64,000 nt of DNA from Cavia porcellus (Eukaryota; Chordata; Mammalia; Rodentia; Caviidae). The notes under the pieces are model-generated. The model saw only the letters and a list, made by a program, of their open reading frames with translations. It made no database searches and had not been told where the DNA came from. This document shows, piece after piece, positions 1 through 12,600 of this stretch. Numbering within the stretch: position 1 is the first letter of the stretch; each line of letters begins with the position of its first letter. The DNA is taken from the NCBI RefSeq assembly GCF_034190915.1, contig NW_026947504.1:64631474-64695473 (forward strand). The letters are read 5' to 3'. Made by a program: the position numbers and the translations under genes.

Positions 1-146
1 TTTGTTTTCAGACAGGGTTTCACTGTGCAGTCCAAGCTGGATACTTCAACTCACTGTGTAGCTCAGGCTGGCCTCCAACTCACAGCAACTCTCCTGCCTC
101 AGCTTCCAGAGTGGTGGGATTACAAACATGCACCACCATGCCTGAC
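1..146 (-). repeat. B1 SINE, antisense
   Basis: Reads on the minus strand as GTGGTGCATGTTTGTAATCC, the SINE Pol III A-box region, with the dimer-like GCCAGCCTGAGCTACA middle and an AAACCCTGTCTG end. 7SL-derived B1 type. Confidence 0.8.
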
Positions 147-772
147 AAGAGCCAGGATCTTTTAGGATACTATAATACAGAGTATTTTAGTTTTTTAAAA
201 AATGTCATTAGGGGAAGACTGTGTCCCACGTCAGGTTTCTACCCATTGGTCACATTAGTATGGTCACCACTTGTGGATTCCTAGATGCTGAGATCCTAGG
301 AACCCAGTACTTGGGACTGCAGCTTAGCTATGGGCCACACAACGAACCTGTCCGCAGTGCCCCTGGCTGCACGTAGAAAAGAGACACTGAGCGAAAACGT
401 CCTGATGTTATACAATAGGTATGAGTCAGTTTCAGATAGTGTGATTGTAGACGTGGGGGTCAGGAGTTGGCACTAGTAATTTAACTGCCTGATTTACTTT
501 TAAGCCTTGGGGGTTTTATGGGGAGGAGTTTTTTGGGGGGCTTTGGTGCTGGAGATCAAATGTAAAGATGTAAATAATAATGTCTGATGTGACGGCCTTT
601 TAAATAAGACCACAGTGTTTTACTGAAGTAGACTTTGGGCCTTGAGGTGATTAGAATATTGGAATTTCCCCTTCTCCCAGTTTTATCCTAGGTCAAGAGA
701 CTTTGTATTGTCAAATATTAAAATATATTCTCAAGCAGTAAAAAAAAACTTTTTGTTTTAAGATAAGGTCTT

Positions 773-968
773 GGGGCTGGGGATTTAGCTTAGCAGCATG
801 AGCACTTGCCTTGCAAGCTCGGGGTCATGAGTTCAATCCCTTGTACCAAAAAAAAAAAAAAAAGATAAGATCTTGCTGTGTAGTCCAGGTTGGCCTTAAA
901 CTCATGGCAGTCCTCCTGTCTCGCCCTCCTGATTGCTGGGATTACCAGGATGTACTCTTGTACCCAGC
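773..968. repeat. ID SINE (+) followed by B1 fragment (-)
   Basis: An ID element at 773-862 (GGGGCTGGGGATTTAGC, GAGTTCAATCCC tRNA-like B box, A tail) abuts an antisense B1 at about 863-968 (ATCTTGCTGTGTAGTCCAGG). Confidence 0.8.
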
Positions 969-969
969 G

Positions 970-2114
970 GTCAAACAGTTTTTGTGTGTTGTATTGATAG
1001 AGGAAGGTTAATGGAACAAAGAAGAAGAACAGGAGCAAAAGATTTTACAAAATTCCATACTAATATTTCAATGTAAGAAATAAATTGTAGAAAATAAATG
1101 TTTTCTAAGGTGGTCCCCTTACCCAAGAGTAGAAATGATAAAAACTTAAAATTTCATCAAATATAACTTTGAAACATTCTTTATACTAAAGAACATTATA
1201 AACAAGTTAAAAGACCACATACATTACTGTCAAAGTGTTTCTATCCTGAGTACACAGCAAACTCTCACAAACCAAAAAGTAGAAATTCAGTAGTAAAATT
1301 AGGATGCCAGAGAAGAAATGCTAATTTCTCACATATTAAATGCACAACGGAAGCTCACGGTCCACTTCTGCTCTGTGTTCTTCCCTCTGATTTGCTCGTC
1401 TTAATCTGTCCTAGCTACACCCTGACAATAGGTTTGTCAGGTAGGTAGATAACCTCTCCTGTCTTCCTATGTTTCTACTTTTCTTCACTGCCTGTGACCA
1501 TTAATTTTTCTAAATAATCAGTTTTCTCAAATTTTTAAAAATAATCTTCTTGGGATTTTGATTAAAATTACATTAAGCCTAAAGCTTATTGGGAGGTAGA
1601 ATTGATGTCATTATAATATCCAAGTTTTCATTTTCAGGAGTAAAGAATTTCTCTCCATTGGTCAAAACTGACCATCTTCAAGTAACTTCGGGGTCTTGTT
1701 CTTCCCTGCTCCAGAAAGTCCAGTGGCTTACTCTCTCCTGTTCAGATTCTTGCCCTTGTCCCCTAAGGTTGCTTCTGCCCGCATTGTCCCTCCTTCTCCC
1801 CCTCCACATGGTGGCAGCTCAAGGTCCACAGCCTTGACAGCTCGACTGCCCACAGGGAGCCCCTCCTCTGCCCCCATACTGTTTATTGTACTTCTGTTCA
1901 CTGTGCAATTACATTACTTGGTGGCATTTTTCTGTTATTTTATTTCCCTAATTGCTACTTTGTCTCCTTGTTTATTTTGTAACCCTCTTACAGACTTCTC
2001 TGTTTCACATTTCTTGGTAGCTTGTTTGCTCTTCAGTACAGTAGCCAATCACCATATGAGAGTTTTGAGCACTTAAAAATGGCTCTTGGTCCAATTGAGA
2101 TGACACTGTAAATT
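970..2114. other. AT-rich intergenic stretch, nothing recognised
   Basis: No exon, RNA gene or repeat could be supported here on either strand. A 126-codon open frame at 1696-2076 has no recognisable domain and is judged chance. Confidence 0.5.
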
Positions 2115-2217
2115 TTTGAGACAGGGTCTCAGGAAGATGCCCAGACTGATTGAATTTGCAGTCTGCCTTAGCCTCCCAAATAGTTAGAATTACAGACGTG
2201 TGCCACCATGCAGAGCT
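2115..2217 (-). repeat. B1 SINE fragment, antisense
   Basis: GAGACAGGGTCTC ... GCCTCCCAAATAG ... ACAGACGTGTGCCACCATG is the reverse complement of a B1 body. Confidence 0.75.
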
Positions 2218-2221
2218 ATAA

Positions 2222-2510
2222 TGTACTTTCAAAAATTTTTATTAGTACATATGCACAGTGCATAACGTTTATGTTCCCTGTGGAAAGTTGACAGGTGTAC
2301 ATAATATATCTGAATTCTTTTTCATCCCTTCCTCTCCCACCCTGGGTCCACCTATCTCTTGATGCCTCTGCTGGTGGGGAGGCGGGTTGTCATTGTGTTT
2401 TGCATGTTTGTAATACATACTATTTACCCTCCTTGTGTGAAGTTGGTACATGTACATAACACATCCCAATTTCTTTTTTCATCCCCTGTTCCTTCCTTCT
2501 TTCTCCTCTC
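2222..2510 (-). mobile_element. L1 3' end, antisense
   Basis: On the minus strand a purine-rich tract is followed by a tail ending GTACTAATAAAAA, the usual end of rodent L1 3' UTRs. The same sequence type recurs at 6470-6800, also on the minus strand. A partial internal repetition (TGGTACATGTACATAACACA near 2443) is visible. Confidence 0.6.
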
Positions 2511-3826
2511 CCTGATGCACTAGTGAGCACATACTATTGAATTTCAGACTCAATGAGTGAATAAATAAATGATTCTCGTATTTATTAAATATCAATATTA
2601 AATATTGAAGGGAGGTGTCTTTGGATATAGTTGATGGAATTAAAATATATTATTAAAATTAATTTCACCTGTTCCTTTTTTTGTGTTTGTGATACGACTT
2701 CTAGGAAGTTTTCATTGACACCTGTGGCTCACCTTGTTGCTGGCCCTGTTCCTGCTGGCTAGCACTGCTCAAGAGTGCCTGACACAGGGACTCACACACA
2801 AGAAGTGGTCCCAAGCTGTTGGTTGTTTGAGATTGATGAAAACTAGGTGGCCCATTTCATCTGAGCAGTTTTATTTATTTTTCTCAGATAGGACCTTACT
2901 GTGCAGTCCAGGCTGGCCTTGAACTAAGCAATCCTCTTGTCTCATTCTCTGGGCAATTTTGACTCTTCCTTGATTGTAGGGGAATGTGGGACTACTAGTT
3001 AGTATCCTCACTGGACAGGAACCAAATTCAGAAAATAAATGAATTATGGAAGAAACTCTTCAGAATGTGGAATACTAGCTTCAAATGCAGTCGTCTCTAA
3101 CTTTGTAAATAACCCACTCAGCAAGGAAGGGAAGAAAGGTGGGAACTTTCACTAATAATGGCAAAGTAAATTGGCTTCAAAACTAAAATCTGAATATTAA
3201 ATGTAGAGAACTACTATAGAGAACCAAAGGAATAAGGGAATGAGCGTTACAATAGGCAAAAAAAAATTTTTTTTTAATCTTAAACAGATGCCAGTGGCCA
3301 GAGTAATAGCAAATTAACAGATTAGAGAACTTTGCCTCCTCACTGACAACATGGGTGGGAATCTTCCTAACATCTGGCTTTTTGCAGCTATCCTATTCCC
3401 CTTTCTTCCTGGTTCTTTTTGTTCCTCTCCTAAAACAAAAAACAAAATGAAACCTATCTTTGTGAATCTTTCTCTCCTGGTTAATTATAATACTGAATTA
3501 AAGCACATTTAAGTTACCCTGCTCATTTACTTAATTCTTCTGCAGTTAATTTTTGCATATAGTGTGGCATAGAGATGTAATATTGTTACATAGTTAAGCA
3601 AAGCACTATTTCTTGAATACTTCATTGCTTGCTGACTTACAATGACAAAGAGCTTGCTCTGAACAAGGTGATCTTTTTTGAGAGCCTTGCTTGTGTTTAT
3701 ATTCCTGGTTATTCCCCCCCACCCCCACCCCCTGTTAGTTTTCAAAGATTTTCCTTACTTTTAGGCATTTTTAAATGAACTGTTTCTTCTTTTATTAATA
3801 AGGCCATTTTAAAATACAGAATTGAG

Positions 3827-3981
3827 ACCGGGGCATAGTGGTGCACACCTGTAATCACAGCACTCGGGCGGATGCAGCAGGAAGATTGCCACGAGCTCAA
3901 GGCCAGCCTCAGCTTCATAGTGAGTTCAAGGCCAGTTTGAACTATATAGTAAAACCCTGTCTCAAAGAAAAATAAATAATT
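3827..3981 (+). repeat. B1 SINE
   Basis: GGGGCATAGTGGTGCACACC start, duplicated CAAGGCCAG segment (two copies about 30 bp apart), AAACCCTGTCTCAAAG end and A-rich tail. Confidence 0.8.
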
Positions 3982-4225
3982 TTGACATGAATCTTTGATT
4001 GTGTTTGTGTGCGTGTGTTTCTGGCAGTTTTGACTCTGATAAAAACAAGTGCCTTGTTTTCTACTTTAGATCAGAGGAGTAGCTAGGCATGGTGGCATCT
4101 GCCTGTGCCCCAGCACTGGACTTCGAGGCCAGTCTGGGCTACACAGCAGCCAGAAAAAAAGTGGAGGAGTTAGCAAGGCCCTGAATTTTCTTTTTTCCAT
4201 TTCTCACCAAGGATGTTACTTGTAG

Positions 4226-4347
4226 GTGTCTTTCAGGTTGCAGAAAGGATGGAAAAAAGGACATGTGCACTGTGTCCCAAAGGTGCCGACTGTAGTGTAC
4301 TATACTTTGCACAGTCAGAGAACATAGCTGCTCATGAAAATTGTTTG
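4226..4347 (+). CDS. PHF11: PHF11 exon with first zinc knuckle and possible start codon
   Basis: The acceptor AG at 4224-4225 begins the exon with two bases completing a Gly codon, then [17 protein letters not shown]. The donor GTAAGT starts at 4348, phase 0. ATG 4249 corresponds to the start of the human short isoform. Contains CxxC (C6, C9) and HENC (H29, C32), the pre-PHD zinc knuckle. A second AG at 4234-4235 could act as an alternative acceptor, but the residues before it match human PHF11. Confidence 0.92.
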
Positions 4348-6603
4348 GTAAGTTACTTGAAACTACATGAGTATTTTTAGGGTCAGACATCCCAGAAGCG
4401 TTGAACAGTAGTTTGGATGCAAGGAGTAAGGAGTTGGCTCTGGTTTGGGCTTTCAAGTGGAGAGAGACAGTTTTCTAACTTTAAATTATCTCAAATATTA
4501 TTACCTTGATTGCTTTTACTCAGAACTGGTCAAACACAGTAAAAGAAATTATGGTGAAGAAACTTCTTTAAAGATACTTTGAACTATTTCTGATATAATA
4601 GAAACATACAGACCTTCCACCCAGATATTTTATCACACTTTACAGATTCTTTAAATGTATCTATGTAGATAAACATTGCTCTGCGGGGCTGGGGATTTAG
4701 CTCAGTGGCATAAGCGCCTGCCTTGCAAGTGTGTGGTTGTGAGTTCGATCCCTGGTACTGATAAAAAAGAAAAAGACAAAAAAAAAAAAAAAACGTTGCT
4801 GTACATCTTTCATTTTAAATACTGTGTTCAATTTCATGTCTGTGACATTCCTCAGCTCATTGTTCACAGTCTCCTGTGAATAGGCATTTAGGTTTTATCC
4901 ATCTTCTTAATAAATATGACTAGCGAGTTATCAAAACACTCTTGACGGACTCCCCTTGCACATGAGAGTTTCTTTCGTCTGTGGTACGGAGCTAAGAGCG
5001 GAATCCCTGGGGCACAGAAGGAGCTATTTGCACTTAGCTAGATTCACCAGGTTGCTCTCCGGTTTTACCAGATTTGGCTTCTACTGTTTCACAGTACAGT
5101 AGAGCCTTGGTTTGTAAGCAGAATTTATTCTGGAAACACGCTTATACTCTAGAGTACGTCAATATCCAAGTGAATTTCTTCATAAGAAATAATGGAAACT
5201 CACATGATTCATTCCACATACAAATGATTGCAGTACTTTAATATAATACAAAATAATAAAATAGAAAATATAAAGAAAAATAAATTAACCTGCACTTACC
5301 TTTAGAAACCTTCGTAGCTGGTATAAGAGAGACAAGAGAGGATCACTCCTATCTGTTTGCCTCAGTGAAATCTTTTTCTTTCCATGCAAGTTTAATAAGG
5401 ACCCTGTCCAATGACTGCTTTTGCTTCCTTTTGAGGATTTCATGGAAATGTGACGTTGCGTGGTCCTTAAGCAGACTTGTCACTCACACTGCCACAACCT
5501 GATTAAGTGATGCTGCTTTTCTACAAAAGTTTTCAGTTTACCCCATTTCACACATCTCCATTTGAAGTCAGAGATTCCTCCACTTTTTTTCCTCCTCTGC
5601 AGACAACAGCTTCTCTGTAACCTCTTGCTATGGGGAAAGGGTCACGTACAATCCTGCAGAGAGAAGGGCGGAGGTGGACAAGAATCATTGACTCAGTTGT
5701 GAGCATGTGACACTTGGTGTCATGTGCTACTGATACTGTAAGGCATTGCTCATTTATCAAGTTAAAATTTGTCGGAAGTGTTTGCTCATCTTGTGGAACA
5801 CTCACGGAACAAGTTACTCACAATCCAAGGTTTTACCGTATTTTTCTCTTCATCATTGCCAGTAGTTAATGTTCTCAAGTTTGAATTTTTCCAGTCTGAT
5901 TTGTATAAAATAGTATCTCACTTTTACTTGTGTTTCCCCAATTACTCGGCATTGCACAGTGATGCCTGTGCTTATGTGCTGTTCTGGCTCCTGCTCCTGT
6001 GAATGTGTTTATGGTCTATGCTTCATCTTTGTCTTTGTTTTTCCTTACAAGTATTTATATAAAAATAGATACTAATGCTCTGTTATACACTTTGGCTTTT
6101 TTGTGGTATTTTTTATAAGACACTCATAATTAAAATCATTATTATTTTCCTTTAACATTTGTGTTCTTTTTCCACTAAGTTCTTTTCTAGCTAGATATGG
6201 TGGTATATGCCTGTAATCCCAGAACTCAGGAGGCTAGAGCAGGAGGATTGATAGTTCAAGGTATCTGGGCTACATTGCAGGACTGTCTCCAAAACAACAA
6301 AAAGGTTTTTTTGATACTAAGAGTCTTAATCTTTTTTCCACAAATTTTGAAATCTTGCTTATCTCAGTTAGTTTGTACTGGAATTTTACTACTGTGTAAA
6401 GTAAAAATCTGACTTTATTGTGTTTTGTATTTCTCCATACGATTAATAACTTTTTCTTCCATTTTTTGGCATTTTTTATTAGTACACATGTATGTACATT
6501 TATATTCCTTGTGGAGAGTTGTTTCATGTATATAACACATCTCAATCCCTTTTTATCCCCTTTCCTTTCCCCCTTTCTCCCTCCATCTGTCTTCCAATCG
6601 CCA

Positions 6604-6644
<41 letters not shown>

Positions 6645-9600
6645 TGTGTGTGCATGTATGTGCACACACGCGCATGTTTGCAGTATATAATGTTACATTC
6701 CTGTTGTGGAGCTGGTACACATACGTAACGGCTCTTAATTTCTCCATTCGTCCCCGCTCTCTTCCCTGCCTCCATCTGTGATCCTCTTCCCTTTTGAGAA
6801 AAATCTGTCTCTACTTCCTCTTTTATTTTGCTCTTTATTTATACTTTAGGTTTCTCATATAACAGAAACCTTTATCACAATTTTTTGACAAGTCTGTTTT
6901 TCTTACCAATTTGTAACAACAATAGCAATTATTTTGTGTTTACTGTGTGCAAAGCAATGTTGTGGGAAACTTTATCTACATTAAATTATTAATCCTGAAA
7001 GGTAGTTGCTGCTGCTATCTGCATACTAAAGATGAAGCAAGTGACACACCAAGATATTACACCATTTTCCCGGGTGTCACAGCTTATGAGTATCTTCAGT
7101 TATGCTCTCGTGGCTCTCAATGTCCTGAATCAGTTAGAATACATTGACCTTTCATGCTCATTTTGACTTTGGAAAAGAGCCAAAAAGAAGACCAGCAGTG
7201 TCAGATCAGTGATTAAGGTGTATAAGAACACACCTTACTGTTTTAAAGTCTGTTTTATTGTTGGCTGGCAGTCAGCAGCAGCACTCACCATATTTTTGAT
7301 TAAACATAGTAAAGACACTCATGAAATAAAACTTCTATAACTGCTTCAGAATGTGTCAAGGATGATGGGTGAAGTATGTTCAAAGTTAGGGCCATTAATG
7401 GCAGTGTATCATTACTGTAATAAATTAAAGCATTCACTATATATTTTGCTTATCCTTTCCTTTGTCCTGAACCCTTAAGAATATTTTCTACAGACAAGGA
7501 CATTATCTCACATAATCATAATTCAACTATCAAAATTAGGAAGTTACCCTGTTAATTTGTGTTGTGTTACTACCAACTAATCCTCAAATCACTGATGCTT
7601 CACCAATATCTAACATTCCTAACAAAGGATTCCAGCTAGTGGGTTGCACTGAATTTTCATGTCTCAAGTGTTTTTCTTTTAATCTGTTCCTAGTGGGTTT
7701 TTCATTTTAACACAAGGCCTCACTAAGTTCATAATGCCCTTAGATTTTTTTCTGCTGTTAAGCCATTCTGAGATTACCATGATGTACAGTTGTAATATAC
7801 TATTAATCTTAATTGACTGCTATTTTTAGTTAACATTACTGGGATGATACTCATAAAACAAAATGCACCTATTTTTAAGTGTACAGTTTGGAGAGTTTTA
7901 AGACATGTATGTACCATGTAACTACCATAATTGAGATACACAACATTACCAGTGTCCCAGGAAGGTTTCTCATGTCTCTTTGCAATCAGTTCTTCCCTTC
8001 ATAAGCCTCCGTAAATGGGTCTTATCTTCCCTCAAATATCATACCAAAGCAATTCTATGGCTTGCACTCTTGTTTGTGGACGCCTTTACTCAGCACTGAT
8101 TTGTAGATTCATCCATGTTGTGTGTGCATGTGGACCTTTGGATCTTTGGTTCCGTATCTATGGATTCAACCAACTGCAGATTGAAAATACTCAAAAAATT
8201 TCTACTTGTACAGACTTTTTTCTGGTCACTATTTCTTAATTCAGTGTAACAATTATTCATATAACATTTATGTCACATTAGGTATTAAAAGTAATCTAGA
8301 GATCACTTAAACTGTATAGAATCAGGTATGTAGGTTTTATATAATACTATATGTTAAAAAAGGGAGAATTTTGGTATACAAAAGGGGGTCCTGGAACCAT
8401 TTCCCCAAGAATACTGAGGGACAGCTATGACTGCATTTGTGTCATTTACTTTTTCATATTATTTTATTATATGGATATATCACAACTTGCTTATCCATTC
8501 ACTTGTTGATAGACCTATGTGTTTTTCTAGTTTGAGAGTATAATGATGAACCTGTTAGGAACATCTGTATGTGAGTCTTTGTATAGGTTTATGCTTTTAT
8601 TTCTCTTGGGTAAATATCTAGAGGTAGATTGCTGGTGTTTTATTTTGTTTTTCTACCAATATTGGGTGTTGAACCAGGACCTTCCCACTAAGCTACACCC
8701 GCAGCCCTTTTTTTTTTCATTTTAAGACAAGACCTCACTAAGTTCCTAAATGCCCTGTCTGTAGAGAGTGCTGGGACTGCAGGTGTGCACACTATGACTG
8801 CGGCCCATCTTTAACTGAATTAACTTACCATTTTCTGGATGTAGGCCTTTTGGCAGGTGTAGGTGTTCTGCACGTTTTCTCCTGGCCTCTATGTTACTTT
8901 TCTGTTTCCTAGCAATGCCTTTCCAAAAGAAAAAAAAAGTTAATTTTGATAAAGTTCCAACTTTTTAGTGTCTGCTCTAAGAAATCATTGCCTGTGCAAG
9001 TATCATTTTTCAAAAAAACTCGTCATGTTCTTAATGCCTTTGTTAGTTGTGCTTTTATGTTTTATGGACCTTCAATTGAGAAAGTAAGTTGGATCCTTTC
9101 AGTTTCATGTGGCACCCAGAAACTCGAGCCAGCCTGAAGGGGGTTTAAATACGGTTGCAGGGCCATTTCATGGCTGCCAAAGCAAAGATGGAGGCAGGTC
9201 TAAGAAAGTGAAGCTGGAAACTCCACAAAAATGTCTTTTCTCACTGAGCACGCTGAATGTCAGCCTCAGCCGGGGTCACGGGGAGTTGGAGGCCAGCCTG
9301 ACTTGCATCGCAAAACTCTGTCTCCTCGTCCCTGGTTTTGCTTTTCTTTCTTTGCAGACTGGCTTGCTCAGACCAGATAGCTTCAGCTGTTGTTCAGAGA
9401 TGGTATGCCCTCCTTAGATAGGGAATCAGATGGCCCAGCCTCAGTATGAGGGTCCACGTAGGTCTAATTAGCCAGAGAGGGTCAGAGTTAAAAGTATGAA
9501 ATACGCCTGGGGATCAGAGCCACCCCGAAAGAAGTGAGGTAGTTTTATGGCCTGTTCGTCTGTCACTAGAAGTGGTCACTGTACTGCTTGCAGTCCGTCT

Positions 9601-12600
9601 TCTACTCTCGGTGTACTTTTTGGTACCACTGCTGACTTGGAACTTCTAAGTATTACTTTATGCATACTCTGGCTTTTCCCCCCAATCTTCAGCTATTTTC
9701 TTCAGCACTTGTGGAATGTGAGGACCAAGAGCCACGTAATAATGATAGAAATTTTGATGTGGAATCAGTAAAGAAAGAAATCCAGAGAGGAAGAAAGTTG
9801 GTAAGTAGAAATGATTTTATTTCTCTTACAGGACGATCGTACTCTCGGGAGGTACACTCAAAAGAGTTACTCGATTGATAAGCCAGCGATAGAGAAGCAT
9901 GTTGGACAGCCAAAAAAAGACGGACTGTATTAAAAACTTGAGTGTTTTAAATTACCAGTCAGTAAAGTAGATTAAGAGGAAGAAACCCGAACTCAAACTG
10001 GCTTTAACAAAAAATGCTTGTTTTCTCACTTACCTAAAAGAAGCAGCAGCTTCAGTGACCTGATGATGTCACACCCAGGTTCCTCCCTCTGCCTGTCCCC
10101 AGCTTGTTCCCTCACAGCCGTGGGGTGGCTGCTTGCAGCAACTGAAGCGTCACTCTCGTGGTCGTACCACGCTTTCTACACCGGTTGCCACGTGTGGCCA
10201 TAAGTGATCAGAGTCTACCCTGGGGGCCGAGACTGTAACGAGCCACCCGGAAGGAAAGAATGCTGCGGGGTCGTCCTCCTGGGTCCGCTGAGTGCACAGA
10301 CTGCCTCAGTATAAGCTCATTCATAGCTCTGCAGGCAGGACAGTAAGTGCAAATACCTCGTGCCCTTAATCACAGTAAGATTAAGATGAGAAGCACACAT
10401 TTATTTAACCTTCAAAAAAATGGCAGCATCTTGTATGAGGGTGTTATATGCTGTGTGTAAGCTTCAAGCTATGGTTATATAGATCTAACGCTGCTTATTT
10501 GGTAAGCAGAAGGAATTGGAAAGTCCAGAGTGAAAGAAGACAGCCCAGATAGAATTCTACAAATTATGCTTCCACTGATGGTGTAAGTAGTCCTGTAGTA
10601 GATCCTGAACCAAGGATAAGACGGAGTGTATAGATTCTGCCCTCCGTATTTATAGTGTTAGTCGTTGGCAAGAGTGGACTCTGGCATAATTTCTACTGAC
10701 AGGGCAACAGGGAGGCCACTAGAGTTCATTTAAGGGCTTTGGTGTGATAACATGAGGTAACAGAGCCGCTGCAAAAGTTGTCCACATGTAAGAACCCAGC
10801 CTGAGGATTGAGGGAAGTGACTAGGAGTATAATAATTAGAAGCAAGTGGGGGACCCGAGGGATTTTTGCAGTTTGGGGGACGCAGACTTCCCTGTTGGGG
10901 AGACTTTGGGATGCATTGGAAGTATAGGATAAAAGAGAGGTGTGCAAAGGCACAGAAGGGAATTTGTACGTAGTGTTTACTGCACTTCTGGTATATGTGG
11001 GCAGGTACACAGTACACACACTCGTAGGGGAGATAGGCCTGTGGGCGTCCAGCTTGCCAAGTGCTGTAAGAGGGGTCAGCACCACCCTCACAGGCTGCCT
11101 TCCTCGCAAGGAGAGGAAGACTGGAAACCCGCAAGAGGACGGGACATGCCAAGGTGCGAGAGGCTGGAGAGGCTGGAAAGGACAGCACACACTTATAACG
11201 CTGTCAGCATGTGACTCGGGGGCATATAAAGTGTAACGTGATTCGGGAAGCCACTCCCTTGCAGTCAAATAATGAATCCGTTCTGGGTTCTCACTGTAAG
11301 TAATGCCACAGCAAACATCTTGGCACATACGTCCTCGTGGGTGCTTCTGTAGCAGTCCTGGAGTCACTTAAGTTTGACCTAGCATTTGAGAGGTTGAACT
11401 GTGTTACCCTTGAGGCCTCACCCAGGTCTAGCAGCTCTTGACCCTCCTTTTGGGGTCTGTGGCCCCGCATCATCTGTGTGGCCCATAACCAAAAAGGCCC
11501 CCTTCCAGCCACGCTGGCCCTCTCCCACTGCACATACCACTTCCTCGCTCACCTGGCAGAGCCCGGCCCTGTGTAAACACGGTTACTGGCTGGCTGCATC
11601 ACTGAGTAGCACCCGCACTTGAGTAGTTGAACAAATGGGGAAAACCACAAATGTGCATCTTGATTTTAGATTCACAGCCGCAGCTTCAGAAAGGCCTTCA
11701 TCACTTGTACGTGTCTTTGCTCCACCCTCCACATTTACTGCTTCACATCCTCTCACCTCTTTAAAACCTCCAACCCAGCCCCAAGCTGAGTGCTGTCCTT
11801 ATTTAACCTCATAAACTATTCCTCACCCAGTTGCTCTCACCCTCCATCTGGAAGTCCCTTTTTAAAAATTTCCTAGAGACACATTCCAGGTGTCTCCTAC
11901 CTTTTTGGCTACTTCTTACTAAATACTTTGGCTGTTTTCTCCTCTTCTGCCCAGTCTTGAAGATTTGTAGCCACATAAGACTCCAGGAGTCCTGGGTTTC
12001 TTCTGGACCTGAACAGCCTTCCCTCATCCAGTTTCCTGGTTTAAATACCATCTGTATGTCAGGGACTTGTAAGTCAGTCTGTATCTTCTGCTCTGTCCCT
12101 TCTCTAGAATTCCAGACTCCCAACCTGGATACCTGTCCAAGGACACCTACAACATCTCATAGTGAGCTCACTGATAATACACTCCCACTGCCGTAACACT
12201 GCTTCCCAATCTGCTGCTCCTTCCCTCCTGCAGACAGGCATCACTCACCTGCGAGGCAAAGCATCAGTCTAAGGATTATCTTTTGCTTTCAGTGTCTAGG
12301 CCAGCATTAAAACCATCAGTGACATTCCCTAAACACACCCTGTGTCCCTTACCCACTTTTGTCTCAGGATTACTAATCCGGTAAATGAAGTCTGATATGT
12401 AGCTCTCAATGGCTGTGGCTCCTGCCATTCTAGCCAGCTTACTGTATTCCTACCTGGCTCCTAGAGCAGTCAGAATACTGTCTAGAGGCAGATAAAAGCC
12501 CATCTCTACTCTGGCTGGTCAGCCCTGTTACTAGGCCCTAACCTGCGACTTCTCTGCCCAGTGGAGGCTCTAATAATGAGACTGTGGCCTTCTGCTCAGC

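Noticed and set aside
1..4200. Search for the PHF11 first exon and promoter
   Set aside because: No CpG-rich block or sequence matching the human N-terminus with a phase-1 donor was found, so it is assumed to lie outside the window.
6270..6690. Overlapping open frames on both strands (up to 131 codons)
   Set aside because: Created by the (GT)n microsatellite and L1 3' UTR; low-complexity His/Thr/Cys/Val repeats.
10726..11367. Longest open frame of the window (213 codons, minus strand)
   Set aside because: Lies in a PHF11 intron, has no domain or motif I recognise, and overlaps other open frames on the opposite strand; the GC-richer composition explains its length.
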